Source: Jaenimonas drosophilae (lineage: Eukaryota > Euglenozoa > Kinetoplastea > Trypanosomatida > Trypanosomatidae). Taken from it: DNA of 64,000 bases. Under the pieces are notes generated by a model, which saw only the letters and a program-made list of their open reading frames with translations, had not been told where the DNA came from and ran no database searches. The number at the start of each line of letters is the position of its first letter. The first letter of the stretch is position 1. A program made the position numbers and the translations under genes. Shown piece by piece: positions 38,436 to 47,803 of this stretch. The stretch covers positions 1 through 64,000 of the forward strand of contig JASAON010001579.1 in assembly GCA_030849065.1 (NCBI GenBank). Direction: 5' to 3'.

Positions 38436-39266
38436 CTAGGGGAGTTGTTCACGCAATTCAGTGGAAGAAATCAGCCCATCTGCCGACTCCACGTATGGCA
38501 CGTGGATTGGCTCCAAAGGTGCGAGACCACCTTCTGCTCGCACTGCATTAATCAACGGTAATGCTCGCTCAGTTTCAGGTGATACGATGAGTGCCTGAAC
38601 GCCGGGAATACGGTTGGTGCCGCCACTCATTTCGTCAATTTCTGCCACCTCCAACTCCACATCTGGACGAATCCGGCGAAGAAATGCTGTCACCTGAGAG
38701 AGACGTTCAGAGAGCGGTTGAAGACGATCCTTGAAAGCCTTCTTCTGCAAAAGTTCCTCTCCCGTTACCCCAACCCGAAGCTTGTCTGTGGCGTAGAGCA
38801 GAGCGGTTGAAAGCAGCAGTTTATGCCCAGAATGAAGATGGTCGAAGGTGCCGCCCACAGCCACATACCGATACTGAGGCTCAAAGCCATTGGCTGGGGT
38901 CATCTCCGCCTTGGTAAGATGCTGCACAGGCGGAGTCGTTATCAGGCCATCGGCAACATACTCCAGCAGGGCTTCCTCTTGGGCCGGATTTGCCCCAGTG
39001 GAATCCTGGCGCACAATGGGAATAACATCTAGCTGCAGCGCACGGGATGTGCGTAGGGCAGTGCAATACAAGCACTTAGCATGCTCCAAGAACGTATGGC
39101 GGCGCAAATCATGTACTTGGAGATACACCTCCACCAGCATAGGTGTCGGCGTATTCGAGGTAGGTAGAGGGGTTGGCTGGGTCACTAGTGTGGAGAGAAT
39201 GCGAGTCAGTGTTCGCTCATTCGCCTCAATCCCCTTCAAGGTGCTCAAGTAGCAGTGGCGAATCAT
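38436..39266 (-). CDS. Phosphopantetheine adenylyltransferase (eukaryotic PPAT)
   Basis: It has 276 residues from the ATG at 39264-39266; the longer frame begins at GTG. The catalytic nucleotidyltransferase motif GGTFDHLHSGH is at residues 138-148 and the closing ISSTELR near 268-274. Between them lie the KKAFKDRLQPLSER and EIDEMSGGTNRIPGVQALIVSPET segments of eukaryotic and archaeal PPATs. The enzyme joins 4'-phosphopantetheine to ATP to give dephospho-CoA, the fourth step of CoA synthesis. The first 130 residues are a divergent N-terminal domain like that of COASY. There is no dephospho-CoA kinase domain after it, so that activity must come from another gene. Confidence 0.93.
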   Translation of the reverse strand: MIRHCYLSTLKGIEANERTLTRILSTLVTQPTPLPTSNTPTPMLVEVYLQVHDLRRHTFLEHAKCLYCTALRTSRALQLDVIPIVRQDSTGANPAQEEALLEYVADGLITTPPVQHLTKAEMTPANGFEPQYRYVAVGGTFDHLHSGHKLLLSTALLYATDKLRVGVTGEELLQKKAFKDRLQPLSERLSQVTAFLRRIRPDVELEVAEIDEMSGGTNRIPGVQALIVSPETERALPLINAVRAEGGLAPLEPIHVPYVESADGLISSTELREQLP

Positions 39267-39724
39267 TGGCGTGCTCGGTCTCTCCTCTTGAGATAATAGA
39301 TGGGTATGATCTACTTGGACAATAACCAGCACAATGACAACCGTACTGCCACCACGTGAGTGCAAGTGTGCGCAAAGGAAACTGTTCACCGAATTGTTTT
39401 ACTCTATTGGTTGATCAGTGTGCCCTAAACCCTGAGAAGTCTTCGTGATTAGGGAAGCGGGAGCCTACACACAACAGAACCTGTGAGAAGAAGCGCAGAA
39501 GCAAGAGTAGCATAAGTGTTGCGTATTCGATGGCATCCTTGGTAGTGATCGCCACGGGAACGCACAATAGAACGCGCATTAAATGGGAGGAACTCCACCG
39601 GCGTGGAGTTACGCGTTTCGACACAACGGAAAATAAAGAGTTATGAAGGGGCTCATGACATTGAAACCCACCAATAACTGTGGTGCGTGTTCGGCAGCGA
39701 TGGAGTCTCGGGTCGAGAAACACA
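39267..39724. other. Intergenic region, no gene seen
   Basis: About 460 bp. Short minus frames here lack an acceptor context. No repeats stand out. Confidence 0.5.
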
Positions 39725-40648
39725 TCAGATGTGAACTTGGTGGAGATGCTTCACCAGATACAATCGAGAATGGGAGGGGGGATAATCCTTCTCCCGCCCG
39801 AACTCCACGAAGCCCTTCCGCAGAAACCACCTCCAGGCCTGCCAACTCGTAATGTGAATTATTAGTTGAGTGCACCGCTCTGAGCGGGCCACGTCTTCCA
39901 TATACTCCAGCAGCCTCGTCCCTACACCTCTCCCTCTGTACGCAGGAAGCACGGCAAAGTAGCGAATTTGAAGCTCTGCCCACAGTGTCTGATAAACACA
40001 GCCGCCAACGACTGTAGAGTTGTCATGCTGCAACCTGCACTCAGCCGCAGCAAACTTCTTCGCGTAAGGTGGTACCGGCGGACTAAGCCGGAGACGGTCT
40101 GTGTGCCGCTGCAGCCAGTCAAAGAGAAATGGGCTCATCTCCTCAGCCGTGGACACCTCCACAGAGATAGCAGGGGAAGCAACCATAGGTGCAGCCTTCC
40201 TATCACCAGTGAGAAGTTTCTCCATCATAAACTTAGAGTGGCCTGGAGGATTGTGACGGAGTTCACCAAGAACACAAAAGCCCAACTTTTCATAGAAGCC
40301 ACGTGCTTGCCAGCTGTAAGTCTCCAACAGCAGGTGGGTACACTGATGCTCTCTTGCGATCTCCTCAATCGCTCGCAACAAACAGGCCCCGGTACCCGAC
40401 GGCGCGCGGATGTCCACATTGGTGGCCAAGAGTTGGATGTAGAGAGTTTGCCATGCCAGGCGACCCACGAGCGCACCAACAAGTGAGCCAGATGGTGTCT
40501 TCGCGCTCAGAGCTACGGGAATTTCCTTATATTGTGGCACATCAATGTGGCACGCCATCACGTCCTGCGTCAGCGCGTCTGAGAGCCACTTCGTCATGGC
40601 GTTAGTCTCATTGGAGGCCGCAATCACAAATTCACTAGTGGAGGCCAT
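39725..40648 (-). CDS. Double GNAT acetyltransferase-like protein
   Basis: It has 307 residues from an ATG and consists of two tandem GNAT folds (about 1-155 and 156-307). The second has a clear acetyl-CoA-binding motif A, FAVLPAYRGRGVGTRLLEYM, while in the first the corresponding segment DIRAPSGTGACLLRAIEE is weaker. Both copies carry the same downstream words: YSWQARGFYEKLGF in the first, TSWQAWRWFLRKGF in the second, and each ends with a PPGHSKFMMEKLL or PPSHSRLYLVKHL strand. This shows an internal duplication. Substrate unknown; small-molecule or N-terminal amine acetylation is the family range. Confidence 0.85.
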   Translation of the reverse strand: MASTSEFVIAASNETNAMTKWLSDALTQDVMACHIDVPQYKEIPVALSAKTPSGSLVGALVGRLAWQTLYIQLLATNVDIRAPSGTGACLLRAIEEIAREHQCTHLLLETYSWQARGFYEKLGFCVLGELRHNPPGHSKFMMEKLLTGDRKAAPMVASPAISVEVSTAEEMSPFLFDWLQRHTDRLRLSPPVPPYAKKFAAAECRLQHDNSTVVGGCVYQTLWAELQIRYFAVLPAYRGRGVGTRLLEYMEDVARSERCTQLIIHITSWQAWRWFLRKGFVEFGREKDYPPSHSRLYLVKHLHQVHI

Positions 40649-40851
40649 TCTGAATAGGGAGACGATGGAGCTATTCCCTATTTGGAAGGCACAGAGCAGA
40701 AGAAGTGGGGACTTGTCGTACTGTCATAACTGCGTAGTTCCACTAAAAATATGCACATCACACAACTTCAGGATGACCTCAAACAATGGAAAACTATAGT
40801 GTTGGCATCACGCACCACGCACATTCGCACGAGTTCGAGGTTCACAGCTCT

Positions 40852-41925
40852 TCACAGGGCCGACTTCAGCAGCTCCGCAGCACGGAAGCAATGAAACGCC
40901 CTGAAGTGATGATTCAGCGATGGAATCGAGTGCACGTGGAAAGTGGAACCGAGGCCTCCGTGAGCTTGATTCGGGTAGCAGAAGAATACTCGCTCAATGC
41001 GACTGTGAACTAAGGCCATGGAGCACATCACGCATGGCTCATGTGTGACGAAGAGATCCAATCCGTTGGCAAGGTACGGACGTGCTGCCATAGAGGAAGA
41101 TTCAGTGGAAACTTCTTCACCGTTGGTACCGTGCCGCAAATAGAGCTGGTGATTCGCCAGCTCTTTTAGCACGAACGTCACGGGGTGCTCCGCAACGATG
41201 CCGTTAGCTGTGCACCCACAGTCCACCATTCGGGCATACGGAGCTGACCCTGCTACATTTGATTGGCACAAACCGGGAAATCCAAAGCTCGTGGCAAGCA
41301 CCTGTCTCGCTCCATCCACTGACGGATCCACAATGGCCGCCACAATAGGGAGAAGATGTGGAGCCTCGCGTTGAAGGCGCACATAGTGGGGCTGAAGGTG
41401 CTGGTGAATCATGTCCATGGCGTGCTGAACTTCATTCTCTGTTGGTCGATGTGGCGGCTGTGGTTTGGGTACTGCGAGCGGCCAGTACGCATTCCACTTC
41501 GTCCACTCCTCGGGAAACTGGCGTGGTGCGAGGTTCGGTACCTCCACCAGGCGAGGTGCCAAGGTGGCAGCAAGATCATCAGAATTCGTGTGGCGCCTCA
41601 ACTTCACCGAAGCCGTTGCGCACGCTTCCTGGCTAAATTTTTGAGCAACGGATGCCAAATCAGCTATATCTGACGAAAGACAAAGGAGCAGCTCAAGTCT
41701 GGTACGACTTGCTCCGATCGTTGCCGAGTCGTTGTTGGGAGCTGCTCCACACGTGCCAGCATCTGCGCCACGACGAATTCGCTTTAGGTGGCCAAGAGCG
41801 GATGGCAAGGGAAAGGCTGTGTTAGCAACACGCAGAAAGTTCTGCGCGTCTGCAGGGTCATGAATCAGAACCACAACTGCCTCAATCAGCTCCGGCAGAG
41901 CCTCAGTCTCAATAACTTCCTCCAT
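40852..41925 (-). CDS. ADAT3: tRNA-specific adenosine-34 deaminase, non-catalytic subunit ADAT3
   Basis: It has 357 residues from an ATG. The cytidine-deaminase fold is at the C-terminus: HPV at 247-249 where active enzymes have HAE, and the zinc-binding PCVMC at 297-301, followed by MALVHSRIERVFF and HSIPSLNHHFRAF. Replacement of the catalytic Glu by Val is the hallmark of ADAT3/Tad3, which pairs with ADAT2 to convert A34 to inosine in tRNA anticodons. The N-terminal 230 residues form the variable tRNA-recognition part. In trypanosomes the same heterodimer is also linked to C-to-U editing of tRNA. Only the partner ADAT2 is missing from this window. Confidence 0.93.
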   Translation of the reverse strand: MEEVIETEALPELIEAVVVLIHDPADAQNFLRVANTAFPLPSALGHLKRIRRGADAGTCGAAPNNDSATIGASRTRLELLLCLSSDIADLASVAQKFSQEACATASVKLRRHTNSDDLAATLAPRLVEVPNLAPRQFPEEWTKWNAYWPLAVPKPQPPHRPTENEVQHAMDMIHQHLQPHYVRLQREAPHLLPIVAAIVDPSVDGARQVLATSFGFPGLCQSNVAGSAPYARMVDCGCTANGIVAEHPVTFVLKELANHQLYLRHGTNGEEVSTESSSMAARPYLANGLDLFVTHEPCVMCSMALVHSRIERVFFCYPNQAHGGLGSTFHVHSIPSLNHHFRAFHCFRAAELLKSAL

Positions 41926-42121
41926 GGCACCTCACGAGAGCCCCCCCGTCCGGAGCGGCACCTGATGTTGATTGGGGAACCTGAAAGGGGTGAAGGCGGA
42001 AAAACAGGAGAGGATGAATCAGGTGAGGATGCAGCAATGGAGAAGGCCCGGCCATGGCTTGCGTCGTTGAAGTAGCTGAGTGGAGGCGTCTCACACATGA
42101 CATTTCCAGGGTCCCTCGCTC

Positions 42122-42997
42122 TCAGCGGTTATTCGCAACACACGCAGATTCTTGATACCTCACACGAATAATGCACAAGTGCTCCCCAGTGTATCGTTGG
42201 GCAATCTTCTCCACGACCATCATCTTGGAAGCCTCAATAAGAGGAAGCTTCTCGCCGGTATGATGGTGAGCATAGAATGATGACTGGATCAAGTCTGTCA
42301 CATCATGCACATCGTTCTCCCGAATCAGAACAATATAGCAGCTTCCGCACGGTGATAGGAACTGGGGAAGCTGATGAATGAAGCGGTCAAGTACGACTCG
42401 CCCACCAGGGCCACCGCACCAGGCAGCCTCAATAGATCGTTTATTGATTGCCGTCTCCAACTCCTCCATGGAAGTAGGAACGTAGGGCGGGTTGTGCACA
42501 ATAACGTCAAACAACACACCTGAAGAAGACAGGGGTTCAAACAGGTCACCTTCAACCGTCACCAGAGCCCCAGCATGAGTGGAACCGCTCTGAGCGCAGG
42601 CAGTACACCTATGAGCAGCGTCAACCAACGCGGTACCACCTTGCATGGTGTGTACATGAGCCGTGGGTGCGAACCGTGAACGCATCGTCCGCTCCCATGT
42701 CATGGCTGTCGCCTCCAGAGCAATTGGATTTACATCCACTGCAACACACTGAGCAACGCAGGAAGGTCTTTCCTGTTCACCCTGAGAGCACAGAAGCATT
42801 GCCAGATGTGTGATGACCGTTCCAGAGCCACAACCAATTTCGCAGCAGTATGCCGGGCTCAGTTGTCGCAGGAGCTCAGCATCCTGATCTAACGCCTCCA
42901 AGAGAAGAAAGGTATCTGCCTCTGGCTCATACACGGCTTCACGGAAACGGGCTTCCTGCAAACAGTGGAAGTAGTCGGGGGTGGTGTAGTCACCCAT
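42122..42997 (-). CDS. N6AMT1: eRF1 glutamine methyltransferase HemK2/N6AMT1
   Basis: It has 291 residues from the ATG at 42995-42997. The family start YEPEADTFLLLEAL is at 23-36, SAM-binding motif I EIGCGSG at 53-59, the acidic VDVNPIALEAT at 87-97 and the catalytic NPPY at 169-172. With a Trm112-type activator these enzymes methylate the Gln of the GGQ loop in release factor eRF1; the animal enzyme also methylates a histone H4 lysine. An insertion with four cysteines or histidines (about 115-145, HRCTACAQ) is unusual between motif I and NPPY. Confidence 0.93.
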   Translation of the reverse strand: MGDYTTPDYFHCLQEARFREAVYEPEADTFLLLEALDQDAELLRQLSPAYCCEIGCGSGTVITHLAMLLCSQGEQERPSCVAQCVAVDVNPIALEATAMTWERTMRSRFAPTAHVHTMQGGTALVDAAHRCTACAQSGSTHAGALVTVEGDLFEPLSSSGVLFDVIVHNPPYVPTSMEELETAINKRSIEAAWCGGPGGRVVLDRFIHQLPQFLSPCGSCYIVLIRENDVHDVTDLIQSSFYAHHHTGEKLPLIEASKMMVVEKIAQRYTGEHLCIIRVRYQESACVANNR

Positions 42998-43183
42998 CAA
43001 TGTTCCGTAAATGTGAGTCTAACGTGTATTGGCGCATGTCCACATGTGTAAGTGTGTGTATTCGCAGTCAAGAAAAAAGAAGAGCAAGCAGGAAGTAGAA
43101 GTACGTTCACGCCCGCGGAACCAGGACTCACCGAGAGGAGCAAGAGCCAAAGCATTAAGCCCAGTTAATCGTGTTACGTAGTC

Positions 43184-44158
43184 TTATCGCAGCTCTGGAG
43201 AGTGAAGAATCAGAGCTGGTGGTGAAGCAGAAAAGGTGGAGAATCGGCGTCGGAGTTCTTCAGGGTCCACATCTCGTCGAACTGACATGACAGCCATGTC
43301 CGAGAAGGCGTTCTCCAGCACCGACCAGCTAATTGTTTGGCCTGTAAAGGCCGCTGTGGAATCCAGCTTCGTAGCATCTGCGGTTTTCTTGTGTCGTGGC
43401 GGGCGAACCTCTACAGGAGACACTGAAAAAGATGCCGCAATGGTTGAGTCAAACGTGCACATGCGTGGGCCCTGGTGAAGTAATGGAGCGCAATTGAGGT
43501 TGTTGGCGAGCCACAGAACCCGCTCGATCCGCGTTGACGGACTCAATGAATCATCCTTTTGCCCAATCGGCCAGTTGGCCGCCACAGTGTTATGAAGCAG
43601 TACCCAGGGGCAGTGGGGCATGAACAGAGCAAGGGCTTCGTCATCCGCTCCGGGGCTGTACACCCCTCGCCGGTCCTCATCCACCTTTATGTCAAGTTGC
43701 TGGCAACACTGTCGGTGCAGCTCCATCACTACAGGGTCAAAGAACGTGGCTGAGATCAAACACGTTGATGGAAGAAACTCAGTGCACACTTCTCGAAGGG
43801 CAAGAAATGCCACCATTTGAACAAAGGCTGAAGGACTCGGGCTTGCGCTGGGATGAAAAGCGCCGATGCCCAGTCCGACGCAGTGGAGTTTGGTGCAGGT
43901 CCCGCAGGTACGCAAGAAGGCGATGACTGGTTCAAAGAGCGTGGAACCAAGCAATGTGGTAAAGCAACCATCGGTACCTCGCCTGGCGAGAGCTGCTGCA
44001 CTTCGACGAATCTCCTTGCAGATACGAGATACCTCTTGCTGGCTGCAGGTTGTTGCATCACCGTCAACAGAATCCGGCAGTGCGGATGCATCGCAACGGT
44101 TATCCTCAGTCTTTCTGCGGCCACCTTGGCGCTGTTTGTAGTTCACCGTACTCCACAT
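43184..44158 (-). CDS. SRR1-domain protein
   Basis: It has 324 residues from an ATG. The SRR1 domain spans about 90-200: LHCVGLGIGAF (91-101), then FVQMVAFLALREVC, ISATFFDPVVMELHRQ, and the closing FMPHCPWVLLHNTVAANW near 180-197. SRR1 and SRR1-like proteins are implicated in plant light signalling and in animal haem regulation, but their activity is undefined. The C-terminal 120 residues are unrelated linker and helices. A basic N-terminus (residues 1-20) precedes the domain. Confidence 0.85.
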   Translation of the reverse strand: MWSTVNYKQRQGGRRKTEDNRCDASALPDSVDGDATTCSQQEVSRICKEIRRSAAALARRGTDGCFTTLLGSTLFEPVIAFLRTCGTCTKLHCVGLGIGAFHPSASPSPSAFVQMVAFLALREVCTEFLPSTCLISATFFDPVVMELHRQCCQQLDIKVDEDRRGVYSPGADDEALALFMPHCPWVLLHNTVAANWPIGQKDDSLSPSTRIERVLWLANNLNCAPLLHQGPRMCTFDSTIAASFSVSPVEVRPPRHKKTADATKLDSTAAFTGQTISWSVLENAFSDMAVMSVRRDVDPEELRRRFSTFSASPPALILHSPELR

Positions 44159-44380
44159 CCTCTCGTGTACGTTGCAGGCCTTCTAAGTGACTATGAATCT
44201 TCCTCGAACAGCGGCCCTAAAGGTGCCAGAGCGGCACTTGTCAGTTCAAGGGGTGAAAAGAATGAATCTGGCTCATGATGAAGCTGCACTACGCAGTCTG
44301 GAGTGGAACCACAGGCACACTTACAGTGAAAATGAAACACCTGATTTGGAGATGGTAGAAGATGTATCGGCGACAATCCT

Positions 44381-46969
44381 TCACACGCATGAATATACAC
44401 GTTTTGTGGCGCGATCACTCGCTTCATCAAATCTGGAAGTGTAGAGGCGCATGTTAAGATGCTCCGTTGCCACCGCGAGTTGAGTGAAGGTTGGAATGAA
44501 CGCCCGCAGATGCAGACAGCGAGTGGCTTCAAAGGATAGCAATTCATGGAGTGCCGCAGCATCGGCAGCTGTGGCAATGACAATTCGTGGGAAGTCCCGG
44601 CTCAGTTGACGGTTACGAATATCGTCAATGGCTTCCTGCACCGCTCGTACCGAGTGCAGGTGCTCCGACAGTAGTGAGGAACTAATGATGGGTCCATGAA
44701 CTTCCGCCAGAATACGCCGTTGAGTGTGGTTGATGCCCTGGAGCTGGACCATCAATGACTCGCAACCAGCTACAAGAGCGGCCGCGGCTGCATCAAAAGT
44801 CATCCACCCTTCCTGAGTGATACCGTTGTTGGCCACATGAAGCTGTGATGAGAGGTCGTTCAACCCACCCACTCTTCCGGGGGGCATCGGCTCTCCTGGA
44901 TGGCGTCCCTTTGTGGTTGGAATGGATTCCTGCACCACTGCTTGAGCAGAAGCTGGTGAAGACTGCCGAGCAATCTCCTTTTGCATTTCTTCCAACTCGC
45001 CAACGGCGAGTTCCAAGTGAGTCTCGAGCTCTTGACACCGCGGGCACTCCCCCACTGGCTGTGAGCGACGGTGCAGGCCTGCATCACGCAACGTCGAGTT
45101 CTCCTGCATGACGAGATCGAGTTCCCGCTCCAACACTGCATTCCGCCGCCGAAGTTCCTCCAGGGCGATGATAGCCACGCGATCCCGCTGAGTCAAGCTG
45201 GAAGCTGCATCCTCTTCCGCTGCAATGCCCTTCTCATCCGGTGACCCCTTCCCATCAATGATGCGAGGGCGTGCGGGGCCACGTACATTCTCTGGGCTCC
45301 GGTGACTAGATGGAGCTGGGGAGGAACTGGGCATCATTGCAGAGGAACTGGCTGTCTCCTTAGCTCCCTTGCTCAGTTCTAACCGCTTTTCATGACGAAG
45401 CACAGCTCTTCGCAACTCGGCATTAGCGGCCTCATGACGAGCAGCTTCAGTGGTTTTTACTCTCAGTTGACTCTGGAGAGACTCATGTTCAGCCTTGAGC
45501 ACCATTAACCCCTTCTCCAATGACCCAACATGCTTTAGTTGACGTCGAAGCTGATCTGCTGTGCCTTGATTGCTCTTCTCTAGTCGATGCACATCTGCCT
45601 TCATGGTGGTAACGAGCAACATGTTGCTTTTTGCTTCCTCCTGGCTGTGCTCCGCACGCAGCCTCCAGTGCTCAAGTTTCTCTCTTTCATTCACCAGAGT
45701 CATGGTGCTATGCTGTAGCTGTGCCTCGAGTGAAGCTACCAAACGTTGGAGATGAGCAGTACGGGCGTGCTCCTCTGCAGATATCTGTGGAGGCAGAGGG
45801 AGCGATTTCGGCGAGGAAGGAGAAGTGTGCGTGTGTGTAGAGAGGCGCCGCGGCGACTGCCCGCTGAGCGGTGTGGAGGCCTGCAGGATGGGCTCAATAG
45901 GTGCAACGGAAGACTCCCCGTCAGTGGCCACCCCAGCACCGAGAGTCTCAGCAGTCGCACAAGAAAATGGAGGGACGGCCTCACTCGTGGAAGGGGGAGG
46001 CTCTGATGGTGTAGTCATCGACGAACTTTCCTGCATGGCAGCGATGGTTTCATGGTGTGTGGATGGAGGAATCGACCTTTTGACACCCTCGGTCGTTTGA
46101 GCCGCCTTTCCTCGTCGTCGGGTTGACTCTCTTGAGGCACACGATGAGGCAAACCGGAGCACACGGAGTGAATAGTGTGGCCTGCAACGGCCATCAGGGA
46201 TGGCGACAACATGGACACATGCGTCTGGGGCCACATTGGATTCTAGCACCACACGAAGTGGGCCCTGCGGAGGATACGACGGCGAACCCGTGGCTCCACG
46301 CATGCCTAGGATCAGTGAGAGCGTTTGCAGGACACTCTGATCGCTACCAACCTCAACCACCAGATGGCGCCCATTGCCGGGAAGCTCAACTACCGTCACC
46401 CAAGCTGTCTGACTCGCGATGATGGCAGACGAAACCTCAGGATGTGCCAGAGCTTCGTGGCGTTCCGTCGCCAGCTGAAGGATAGTTCCCCAGAGGTGGG
46501 AATCCGGGCTTGCGGGAAGCCGCTCCCTCATTGCCTGTGATGGGTTCCCCACCCTCATTCTCTGGAGGTGATCGTACACACAGCGGTCTTCCACTGAGAT
46601 TGACATCACTGAGACAAGTGCCTCCGTCGACTGTGGTGCATGCAGGAAGAGGGAAGAAAAGTACTGTGCGTAGAGGTCTTCCACCACACCATGGCAGTCA
46701 TCCACCTGCTCGGAACTCGCTTCAGAAGTACCTCCGAGTGGGTCGGTTGAGGGGAGACACACGAGCAATGTGGAGTTCTGGCATAGCTCCATATGTGCCC
46801 ACAGTGGATCTAGGACAAATGTGGCCACCTGATGCGCAGGGCTCAATACTCGAGAAAATGGAAGCGGCGTTAGTCGCCCATCGACAGAAAGGCGTACCCC
46901 ATCCTCAAAGACACCATTGTAAAAAGGGGCATCCCGTACAGCATGGGGGATCACACAGAAGGACCGCAT
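44381..46969 (-). CDS. Kinesin-like protein with decayed motor domain
   Basis: It has 862 residues from an ATG. Residues 1-285 can be aligned by eye with a kinesin motor: SRVLSPAHQVATFVLDPL (39-56) with the pre-P-loop strand and helix, NSTLLVCLPSTDPLGGT (65-81) where active kinesins have the AYGQTGSGKT P-loop, VSVMSISVEDRCVYDHL (119-135) with the SYLEIYNE-VYDLL segment, TAWVTVVELPGNG (188-200) with switch II DLAGSE, and PLRVVLESNVAPDACVHVVAI (237-257) through LRVLRFA (268-274) with the last motor helices. The P-loop Lys-Thr and the switch residues are gone, so it should not bind ATP normally. Coiled coils fill residues 395-700, with a helical end. The role is probably structural. Confidence 0.65.
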   Translation of the reverse strand: MRSFCVIPHAVRDAPFYNGVFEDGVRLSVDGRLTPLPFSRVLSPAHQVATFVLDPLWAHMELCQNSTLLVCLPSTDPLGGTSEASSEQVDDCHGVVEDLYAQYFSSLFLHAPQSTEALVSVMSISVEDRCVYDHLQRMRVGNPSQAMRERLPASPDSHLWGTILQLATERHEALAHPEVSSAIIASQTAWVTVVELPGNGRHLVVEVGSDQSVLQTLSLILGMRGATGSPSYPPQGPLRVVLESNVAPDACVHVVAIPDGRCRPHYSLRVLRFASSCASRESTRRRGKAAQTTEGVKRSIPPSTHHETIAAMQESSSMTTPSEPPPSTSEAVPPFSCATAETLGAGVATDGESSVAPIEPILQASTPLSGQSPRRLSTHTHTSPSSPKSLPLPPQISAEEHARTAHLQRLVASLEAQLQHSTMTLVNEREKLEHWRLRAEHSQEEAKSNMLLVTTMKADVHRLEKSNQGTADQLRRQLKHVGSLEKGLMVLKAEHESLQSQLRVKTTEAARHEAANAELRRAVLRHEKRLELSKGAKETASSSAMMPSSSPAPSSHRSPENVRGPARPRIIDGKGSPDEKGIAAEEDAASSLTQRDRVAIIALEELRRRNAVLERELDLVMQENSTLRDAGLHRRSQPVGECPRCQELETHLELAVGELEEMQKEIARQSSPASAQAVVQESIPTTKGRHPGEPMPPGRVGGLNDLSSQLHVANNGITQEGWMTFDAAAAALVAGCESLMVQLQGINHTQRRILAEVHGPIISSSLLSEHLHSVRAVQEAIDDIRNRQLSRDFPRIVIATAADAAALHELLSFEATRCLHLRAFIPTFTQLAVATEHLNMRLYTSRFDEASDRATKRVYSCV

Positions 46970-47803
46970 TGGGGTGCCTCTTCGACGTATGTATGCACTA
47001 ATGAAATGTGAATTGAATGAAAATAGGTCTCCAAATCTAAAATTCTATCAGCTACAATGCGAGATTGTCTAGGTATTATAGCTGTTGTGTGAGCATAGAG
47101 GAAGTCTAAGTTGGGAAAGCCCTGTTGTAGATGCCCACGCGCACAGAAAACAAATGTAGGTGATAGAGTGAAGAATGGACAATTATCTCATCAAGTTAAC
47201 CTTGATAGCACATCCCAGCACATGCATCACTCTCATCCTCATCATGGATCGTCGTACACCGAGCGTGTAGTCGCCCTCCTTCAATCGCAACATGTAGAAT
47301 ATGAATGAGGGAAGTGCGTAGCTTCACCGCAGTGACACACGAGTACGGCGGCATTCGCAAAGCACAGCGGGCCAACCTCCGTGGAAATCGTTCCAGTGCA
47401 GTGCAGCGGGCCGACCGATGAGTACGGAACAAGTTTCAGGTCTGCTTACGCTGCTCACGGCCATCACAAGAACACTCCATGCCGTAAGCGGCGTAGCAAC
47501 CAAGCATCATTATGCTAGAGAAATGAGTTGATGCGTCTCAGGGATGACATGCCGTCCATAGGAATAGGCTTGCGCAATGAATGCGCCAATGAACGGTGTC
47601 GACCGCGAGTCTGAATGATCCATCCGTGGGAGAAGAAAAAGCAATTCTCAGCGCAGATTGATCCACTGGATACGGCCAGAGATCGGAAAAAAAAAACCAA
47701 CAGGTTGAGGCTAGTCGTGCGCCACAACAGATTGAGTGCCCCCCCCAGACGAGAATCTCCAGTCCACCTAGCATCCGCACAAGACTATACCCACCACCGC
47801 TAC
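46970..47803. other. Intergenic region, no gene seen
   Basis: About 830 bp. AT-rich near 46985-47100, with an A run (47687-47696) and a C run (47740-47746) close to the next gene. No convincing frame, tRNA box or repeat. Confidence 0.5.
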
